Origin: Watersipora subatra
Taxonomy: Eukaryota; Bryozoa; Gymnolaemata; Cheilostomatida; Watersiporidae
Direction of reading: 5' to 3'
Length of the DNA stretch: 64,000 nucleotides
Assembly (NCBI RefSeq): GCF_963576615.1
Contig: NC_088714.1
Location: 5,864,170-5,928,169 of the forward strand
Shown here: positions 56,281 to 64,000 of the stretch, piece by piece
Position numbering within the stretch: the stretch's first letter is position 1
How the letters are laid out: each line of letters opens with the position of its first letter
The notes under the pieces: model-generated
Database searches by the model: none
The model's input: only the letters and a program-made list of their open reading frames with translations
Told to the model about the DNA's origin: nothing
Translations under genes and position numbers: made by a program

Positions 56281-59200
56281 TTAATATTTGGGAGGCGGAG
56301 TCTCTTTCCTTGGGGGCTGGATTGGGGGTGTGATCACTGTCACAGTGCTGGTTTCATCTCCTTGCCGCAAATTAATCTATGAAAATATATAGATGGTGCT
56401 GTGATAGTAAATATTAGAAAGTTGCTGCCTATGTGCAGACCATTCTACTCATTTTACCATCGTCTACCTTGTCAGTACCATTGTCTACCTTGTCAGAAAG
56501 GTACTATCGATGGTGTATCTGTGATAAGTACACCGCGAAGTAACCTGCAGCTATATGCCAGATGTAAAGGCCTTGTAACCACAAACACAGCATTAAGCTT
56601 GCGCATAGTCAACATCAGCTTATAGACTGCTAGGATTATGGTTACACCTTACAAATGGCTCTACACAGGAACTCTGGCCTAGAATTCAATTGTTGATGTT
56701 AGCTTTGACTACAGCTCTAAAGTAAATATAGCCTACTGGTAACAGAAGGAGGTAATTAATACCACTGAACTTAGTGAAAGCCAAACCTTTTGTCAACAAT
56801 GACATGCATATTTTTAACGCAACCAACATTTTCTGACCTCTGATCACTCAATAAAAAAAACTTGCCACCTGACTGACAAGGCCAATTAAAAGTGTTTTAG
56901 ATCAAGTGTTCAAATGCTTCAATTTGCCCAGGTTTATACGTTATCAAGCCTATAAATTATCTTTTGTACAGGTAAAGCAGACGAAGTAAGACCATTATTA
57001 AAATAGAAGAAAGCACATTGCCTGCGCTCCTACACACTTACTGAGGAGTAACTCGGTGGATGGAGTGGATCTGCAGGTGGTCGCTCTTCAAAGCATATGG
57101 GCACTGTATAGGAAATGCCATCCTTCTTCATATCTGCATGACATGAACAAGATGACTACAGTTACGAAATTGCTAAAACACTACAATAACTAACAAGTAC
57201 TGAGCGTGATATACTCAACTAGAGTCTGATTCATCTTATTTAAGGAAACCAAACAGTTAGCCTGTGAGGAAACTTTTGCAGTTGCAAATTTTTTACTGGA
57301 GTCTTGACAACAATATTGTGTTAGTACATTCCCTTTCAAAAAAGCCTTGCTCTTATAAACACACCAGCCAGCTCCATACACTAAGATCAATAGAATATCG
57401 CAATATTCAGTATATTTGACTCCAGATTTGCATCTAGTTAGTCACACAAAGACAACCAGAAGTCGAAGAAGCTGAATATCTCATTCAATAACTGATGCAC
57501 TCTTTAAGGTATGTACTATCTTTTGGTTCTTTTAATTTTTGGCGCCAACTACTTCAATGTGTATGTATATAGTTTACTCAGGACCTGTTGATTCTAGGTA
57601 GTATATTTATATCTGATTTACTGTCATGGGATGGAGTATATAAGCCTACCAAACAGAGATCCATTATAGCTGGGAGGCTGGTCTTTCTCTTTGACCTCAT
57701 AAGGTAAAACTGCCGCAGTTGATGGTTTCTTTTTAGGTTTACAACAGCAAATAGCGATAGAGGCCGCAGCGATGACGACCAGAATAGCAGACAGCGCAAT
57801 GACGACAACTCCCCAAACGCTAGAAAATAAAGTCGGCAAGTCTTTGCAGTTCATATGCAAATGTAACTCATTCTCATCAATCAATATGACAACAGGTTTA
57901 AAAAATTAAAAATTGCATTAGATCCTACCTTACAAGTCAAAAGTTGTGTTATTGTTTTTAGTTCTCCAACAAAATTTTAATCTAAACTAGGAAATCATGT
58001 AAAATATTTTGGGCCAAGTGCTTGCTAATTTATCTACATACCTGAGTTTCAGTCCTTTGTTCTTTAGGGTATCTTTCAATCTTGTAGACTACAATGACAT
58101 ATAGTTTAGATCAGATTATAAATGTTCATCAATGGCAAGTGGTAGCAGTCTGGTAGCAACAGCCCTGCACCTGGTTCTCTTTAGAATAGTCAAACAGTAA
58201 AGAGTGCGGGACTTTTACTTCTCAGAGTTATCTGAACAATTGTATGTGATGAAAATACAAGTTTTTCGCAGCAAAAGCATCAGGTATTTTTTCTACAGTT
58301 GTTAAGTTTTTAAATTACTCCTCAATGTATTCAAACAATAAGTTGAAGTCTTTGCTCTTCTTTTATAAAAAAGAGGAGTTCTCCTTCTGTATAAGGCAAT
58401 GATGATTACATGTTTGTTTTTGCAAAATTACTATACAAAATGAGAAGTTGTTCATTTAATCAAAATTTTGAGATTATTTAGCCTGACTTGACTTTTTGAA
58501 ACAATTTCAAGTTTGAATAAGTCATATAAAGGTTAACAATGCAAGTTGAAAAGTCTCAACTACGCAGAAGTTGAGTATATTAATAGAGTAAAATCGCTAA
58601 ACTTCTGCTGCTATGAAGTCTGTTAGCCTTACCCCATTGTCTTCCTCACTTTCCATATCACCGCCAGGGTTTTTATCACCCTCCTGTTCATCACCGCCAG
58701 GGTTTTTATCACCCTCCTGTTCATCACCGCCAGGGTTTTTATCACCCTCCTGTTCATCACCTGGTTTTTGTTCCTCCTTTTTATCATCACTCATCTTTTT
58801 GTCTTCACTTTTCATTCCATTATCTTTGTCATCTTGTTCTGTTCCATCTCGTCCATTATTCTCATCCAAGTAGGAGTCATCTCCTTTGTTTCCCTCGTCT
58901 CTACAATCACTCCCTCCTTGCTCCGGGCAACCCTCTCCTTCTCCATCTCTTTCACTATGTCCGTAACCACCTCCACTTGACACAACTGAAAAAATAAAGA
59001 CATGCTACTTTAAATATAGACATACTCCTTTAAATAAAGACATACTACTTTAAATAAAGACATACTACTTTAAATATAGACATACATGTACTCCTTTAAA
59101 TATAGACATGCTACTTTAAATATAGACATACTATTTTAAATATAGACATACATGTACTCCTTTAAATATAGACATGCTACTTTAAATATAGACATACTAT

Positions 59201-60408
59201 TTTAAATACAGACATACTCCTTTAAATATAGACATACATGTACTCCTTTAAATATAGATATGCTACTTTAAACATAGACATGCTACTTTAAATATAGACA
59301 TACTATTTTAAATATAGACATACTCCTTTAAATATAGACATGCTACTTTAAATATGGACTTATATTTTAAATATAGACATACTCCTTTAAATATAGACAT
59401 GCTACTTTAAATATAGACATACTATTTTAAATATAGACATACTCCTTTAAATATAGACATGCTACTTTAAATAAAGACATACTACTTTAAATATAGACAT
59501 ACTACTTTAAATAAAGACATATTCCTTTAAATATAGACATACTCCTTTAAATATAGACATACTCCTTTAAATATAGACATACTCCTTTAAATATAGACAT
59601 GCTACTTTAAATAAAGACATACTCCTTTAAATATAGACATACATGTACTCCTTTAAATATAGACATGCTACTTTAAATAAAGACATATTCCTTTAAATAT
59701 AGACATACTCTTTTAAATATAGACATGCTACTTTAAATAAAGACATACTCCTTTAAATATAGACATACATGTACTCCTTTAAATATAGACATGCTACTTT
59801 AAATAAAGACATATTCCTTTAAATATAGACTTGCTACTTTAAATATAGACATACTATTTTAGATATAGACATACTCCTTTAAATATAGACATGCTACTTT
59901 AAATAAAGACATACTACTTTAAATATAGACATACATGTACTCCTTTAAATATAGACATGCTACTTTAAATATAGACATACTCATTTAAATATAGACATAC
60001 TACTTTAAGCATGTCGATTAAGGATTTTTTGTTCCAATGAGGTGTAAGAAATATTTTTGTGTTATAACATGAAATCTTAACAAGTATGATAATAATAATA
60101 CCAAACCATTTTAAAGCCTCATTTAATCTCCTTGAAGTCTGTGACAGCCAGTATAACAACCTTTGTTGGACTCTTACAACATGGAGTATCTTTCTGAGAT
60201 ACACAAACGTACCGTCCTAATTACACCTCAACGAATGAGTGGCTATGTATTATTTTATATTTTAATCTGTTTTGCATAGATTTAAAAAAATTGAAAACCA
60301 AATAAAAGTTAAATTAATTTATTAGCCATCCACACAAAAGTATAAGACTATCATACCGCAGATGACTGCCAAGAGCACAGCAAGTATTGGCACCAATCGT
60401 AGAGCCAT
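56281..60408 (-). CDS. P3: type I membrane protein with short acidic ectodomain and three PY motifs, 269 aa
   Basis: Exons (minus strand): 60357-60408, 58633-58985, 58042-58088, 57650-57819, 57042-57133 and 56281-56376. Phases 1,0,2,1,0 as in P1 and P2. Total 810 nt. The signal peptide is MALRLVPILAVLLAVIC. The ectodomain has two Cys (GCPEQGGSDC), a Lys/Asp/Glu-rich part and three perfect copies of the 11-aa unit GGDEQEGDKNP, ending ESEEDNG. The 47-nt micro-exon ends NKGLKLR, one codon shorter than in P1 and P2. The membrane span is followed by CCCKPKKKPS and KDQPPSYNGS. Exon 5 encodes DMKKDGISYTVPICF and HPPSYSS. Exon 6 encodes INLRQGDETS and ends ETPPPKY. All three PPxY motifs are intact. 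This is the most diverged and most compact of the three complete paralogues. Intron 1 holds a 20-bp array. Function unknown. Confidence 0.87.
58660..58760 (-). repeat. 33-bp coding repeat, three copies, in P3 exon 2
   Basis: Three nearly perfect 33-bp units encode GGDEQEGDKNP. Identity at the DNA level indicates recent expansion, parallel to but independent of the P1 repeat. Confidence 0.85.
58998..60008. repeat. 20-bp array ACTACTTTAAATATAGACAT, about 50 units, in P3 intron 1
   Basis: Variants differ at two to three positions (ACTCC, GCTAC, ACTAT) with occasional 4-bp insertions giving ACATGTACTCC. The array starts within about 13 bp of the exon 2 acceptor, so the branch-site region lies within repeat units. 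Confidence 0.93.
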
Positions 60409-60560
60409 GGTGTGTCAGCGCTGGTGAGAGTGATCCATTCGGCTACAGCTCAATCAGCTTCTCTCTCAGGTTGAAACTAGGTCAGTGCATGTGTATTACA
60501 GGTCAGCGCATGCGTATTGCTGGGCACTTTTTATGTATACAAATAAAGCCTTTAGAAAGT
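60409..60560 (-). promoter_or_regulatory. P3 5' UTR and proximal promoter
   Basis: Shares TCACTCTCACCAG near the ATG, GCGCATGCG at 60506-60514, and TTTCTAAAGGCTTT at the distal end with P1 and P2. A degenerate second copy (GTCAGTGCATGTGTATTA) lies at 60481-60498, and ATACATAAAAAG on the minus strand could serve as a weak TATA. The reverse CCAAT of P1 and P2 is not conserved. Confidence 0.5.
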
Positions 60561-63103
60561 GAACAATGTTTTTGACGACGATCCAATGCAAATATTTCCA
60601 GGGTCTAATTTATCGTGTTAGATCGATAGTTACGCTTTGACAACTCTTCAAAGATACGTCTAATATAACTGCTTGCTTATGAAAATATCACTTGTGGCTA
60701 CGTTCTGTTCGATCATATTACCAATCTTTAAAGTAAGCAGCTCACTGATTGGTTATTTATATATTCCAATCGTGAGAATAACTGTGTGTGCTCTTTAGGC
60801 CTAACTCCACCCATGTTTCAATTTGGATAATAAGTTCAAACCTTTTATCATTTAACTCCACCTTTCTCACACAAAAATTAAATCTTCACATAGAGACCCA
60901 AAATACACTTGTGTCTGCTAAATTATGTTCAGTTAACTCGGTTGCCATTGGTTATAATAACACGCTATATTTAAAACAAGGTGAAGAACTGTTGCTATGT
61001 TGAAATATGTATTTTGTCTGCTTATGCAAGCTTACTCACAAGCATACAAGCGTATAGCAGATCAAAGCGTGCGAAACCCGCTTTGAATTGGAAATTGATT
61101 CGTTTTATTACTTATTATCTATCAAGTTGTATTATTTGCTATTAATGGTACATAGACTATGAGACAAAAGGTTTACCTATTTACAATGCATCAGCCTAAG
61201 TGTAACTAAAAGGCAAAGGCACATAAGCTAAAGTGTATAATTTCTAGTAAAGTTATAAAAATACGGAAAGTAGTTGTAAAATGTTGGCGATAAAAAAAAT
61301 TCTTTTGAAACCAACAATAATGTTACCAAACGCATTTATACTCTGTGACTGTACAGGTAAAATTGCTATAGCTAGAGGTCTGTAGGTTGGTATCGCCTCT
61401 TTCTTTATAAATATATATAAACTAGCACCTTGGCGGTCTGGCACGCCATCAGAGATCGTCAGGTATGATAACTAACTGTACAATTATTCTAAAATTTGGA
61501 AAAATAGTCGATCAGCGCAGGTGGTAGTGTAAGTCTACCAAGCAAAGAGTTGGGAGTTCGAATCCTGCTAAAAGTACTCTTTTCCTAACCTCTTAGAGGC
61601 TTTAAACCAGGGTGTAACAGATGGACACAACTCTGAATATAGTACAGATTATCATTATAAACACTAGTTTGGTAAAGAATAATAAAGAAATATCACTCAA
61701 CACACTTTGAGTAGAGTTCAATATACTATAATATAATTATATATATTTATATATCATTTGAGTGCTCAAGTAGCTTTATATTTTTGATGAGTTGAAACAA
61801 TGGTGCACTCAGACAACTCTTTTCAATGCCAAACTTTGGTTGTATCTTTGCAAACAGTACAGTACGCAATCAAAAATATTTCTCGCAGGAAGTAAAATAA
61901 AAAGAAAGCCTTTACTATTTACTTTGTTGTCACAATTATATGGCAGCAGAATGCTATTTTCGAAATTTATCTCATATGAAAAAAGTCTTTATGAGTAGCA
62001 AACAGGTAAATTATGTTTCACTAAACATCCTCTCTAGTCTGTTAGTACCTTTTCGTTTTGATTTATCCGTTTTCATTGGATTGAGCGATATTGTAGCTAA
62101 CATTAATTCTCTGTGTATACATTTTACATTACCTACTTCAGGCTATCAAGTAATGGTTCATGCTGAATCTAATAGACACGTATGGTTGTTTAGTCATTTA
62201 TTAGCAAATCTAATATAAACAAGCTGGTGAGTAAGCTATTTGAATAATCTTTGTTTGTATAATCTAATTCTGAAATATTTAATTTGTCATTTCCAAGACT
62301 ATATATTCCGCCTTTCATTAGAACAGCTAATTGAGACAAGTCTAGTATCTTATAAATGTACTTTTAGCTTTAAGTTTAAAGCATGATTACAAGCTGGTGT
62401 ATGTAAACCCAAAGACAAGAAGCCTTCTCCACTATAATCTGCAAACTTATGAATTCTCCTCTCAGAAGGTGCCTTTTAAACCATTAATGAGCTGGGCATA
62501 TTGTTCAAACTTGCAACGACTCAAAAATGTATTTATAAGCAATATTCCGTACGCTACAGCCAACATATTCAACAGTAATACAAACTAAAATTCAAACTGA
62601 AACATGTCATTAATTTGTGCAAAAATATTTATGATGGTATAGAAAAATAGTAATAATAAAGTTACTCGCAAGATTGTCAGCGTTGTCATAAAATCAGACT
62701 GGATATAAAAAAGTGGAATGCTTTGCTTGTCACGTTGCAGAAAGGACTGATAAACAGGTTAATAAACATTTATACAAAAAGCCAATTTATTCTGGTAATT
62801 TCTTTATTATAACCAAAATATTAAAAAATAAGTCCCTTTTTAGCCAATCCATTCGGTGCCCTTAGCTTGACCTTCAAGTAAACAATAAATTTATCTATAG
62901 TCACAGCTTCACGTAGGTGTAGATACAGCCATATGTATATCAAAAAGTACCTCAAAACACTTGGTATGTATAGCGCCTTGAAAAACAAAATCGTCTACTA
63001 AATATGTAACAGACGTATTTACACAAGTGTTTTAGCAGTGCATAACTCTGTATACCTGACTTGTGCCGGGTGTATAGAAACGGTGAATACTAGCAGTCCT
63101 TAC
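60561..63103. other. intergenic or 3' region of the right-edge gene, no confident exon
   Basis: AT-rich DNA without recognisable exons. The last exon of the right-edge gene is expected here but could not be fixed. A weak candidate acceptor near 62895 would give only three more codons. Confidence 0.4.
61510..61590 (+). repeat. tRNA-like sequence (B box GAGTTCGAATCC)
   Basis: GCGCAGGTGGTAGTGTAAGT resembles an A box and GGGAGTTCGAATCC is a good B box at about the right spacing. The stems pair poorly, so a SINE or tRNA pseudogene is favoured over a functional tRNA. Confidence 0.35.
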
Positions 63104-64000
63104 CGATTGGAAGAGTAGCGTGGAATCGGTGTACCAGGTCTTGTGGTTCCAAAGTGTTGTGGAGTCAGAAACTTAATTCCATCAATTTTCATGTCTAAAG
63201 AAAAGAACCAGTCACTGCAATTAAGGTTCCTTTTATGGCAGCGTTTAGAAGCACCAAGCCAACAGCACAAGCTTTCATGAACCTGAGAAAGCCCCTCATC
63301 TTGATAACTGTGTCATAATTGTGCAGGCCTTGACAGCTTAGTTTATTCTATGCTGACGGAGATTTTGTTGGAAAGATTAAAGTATTCATTGTATAACTTT
63401 AAGCTAATTTGGTACTTAATAATAAAAAACTCGGACGACACACTATATTATCACCAATTGTTAATAAATATGTTAGTCTAGATACTATTTAATACTTCTG
63501 AAAACCGATAAGCTACATACGGCTCTGAAGGAGAGAACAGTCTCTTAGAATCAAGTGAATATAACTCCTCATTGTAATAAATTGATTCGCAGAGCAACTT
63601 AACACCAGTAAAAGACATTCTATCAATACAAACAGTTATTCTATGTACACAGGCCCTTAATGTACAGTATAATAGCTAATAGAATGGTACGCTGTATACA
63701 AACTGAACAATGAGAAATACTGGAGGAGGGAGCAACACACTGTCATCAGATTTATATTAGAAGCAGTATTATTTAGAAGCATTGTGTAAGGAAAGACCAA
63801 TAAAACAAATCACAACATTGAATGCGTCATGTGTATATGTTATAAGCTCACCTATTGGGTCATTCGTTTCTGCGTGCTGATTTGCAGGAGTCCTTGGTGG
63901 AGCAGATGTGTGAGCATATTTCTTGCAACAGCAAACCGTGAGTGCGACAACAATGGCCACAATTATTGAGGCACCCATTACTAATCCAATGACAGAGATT
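63104..64000 (-). CDS. right-edge gene: divergent P-family membrane protein, partial
   Basis: Two exons seen. The transmembrane exon runs from beyond the right edge to 63852 and ends in phase 1. It encodes a hydrophobic span (VMGASIIVAIVVALTV), CCCKKYAHTSAPP at the inner face, and ends NDPIG. The next exon, 63104-63194 (phase 1 to 2, acceptor CTTTAG, donor GTAAGG), encodes DMKIDGIKFLTPQHF and TPIPRYSS, which aligns with P-family exon 5 (D-M/V-K-K-D-G ... P-P-S-Y-S-S). The PPSY motif is replaced by PIPRY and the 3' phase differs (2 instead of 0). The same strand and order suggest an older tandem duplicate. The first exons lie outside the window and the last was not found. Confidence 0.7.

Noticed and set aside
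62860-62945. Terminal exon of the right-edge gene with acceptor near 62895
   Set aside because: It would add only three codons and the splice tract is weak, so it was not included in the model.

Overview
The window is a eukaryotic, almost certainly animal, genomic segment. It has GT-AG introns, a CCHC/restriction-like-endonuclease LINE, pogo-, hAT- and Ty3-type elements, many tandem arrays and an AT-rich background. No feature fixes the species. A marine invertebrate, perhaps a lophotrochozoan, is the best guess and is inference only.

The real host genes are all on the minus strand. Splice-site and reading-phase analysis gives three complete tandem paralogues with the same six-exon plan (called here P1 13128-26703, P2 38323-47604, P3 56281-60408). 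Predicted lengths are 1044, 323 and 269 aa, and all three exon sums are exact multiples of three. Each encodes a signal peptide (exon 1), a fast-evolving acidic Ser/Glu/Gly-rich ectodomain (exon 2), a 47-50 nt micro-exon, a transmembrane exon and a conserved cytoplasmic tail with PPxY motifs spread one per exon over exons 4, 5 and 6. A further gene enters from the right edge (63104 to beyond 64000) and is a divergent relative. A fifth secreted/acidic gene leaves at the left edge (below 1763 to 5530). A duplicated, frameshifted exon 5 survives at 34257-34345.

The layout reflects a tandem segmental duplication. A unit of about 25.7 kb (about 8.77-34.45 kb) is repeated from 34.48 kb to at least 57.13 kb. 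The first copy ends inside intron 4 of a P3-like gene, leaving the exon 5 relic. Later events make the copies differ: a 1.63-kb array of a 10-bp unit only in unit B, a 2.4-kb insertion with a 24-bp satellite and a zinc-finger ORF only in unit A, twin palindromes of about 118 bp only in P2 intron 5, and expansion of a 34-aa repeat to 24 copies only in P1.

Mobile DNA fills the introns and spacers. There is an intact-looking RLE-type LINE (40396-43716, 1080-aa ORF) plus three 3' fragments, all sitting at TA-rich simple repeats. There is a dead Ty3/gypsy pol remnant in P1 intron 5, a hAT-type MITE with a clear 8-bp target duplication whose interior is a 20-bp satellite, a degenerate pogo/Tigger element and shorter pogo-like relatives. 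One TA-duplicating MITE is proved by its empty site. Most long open frames in the window (24-bp array, 10-bp array, both strands of P1 exon 2, pyrimidine tracts) are artefacts of tandem repetition. The most novel content is the P gene family: receptor-like membrane proteins with a conserved PY-motif tail and an ectodomain free to expand, P1 being packed with S-x-E (secretory kinase type) sites.
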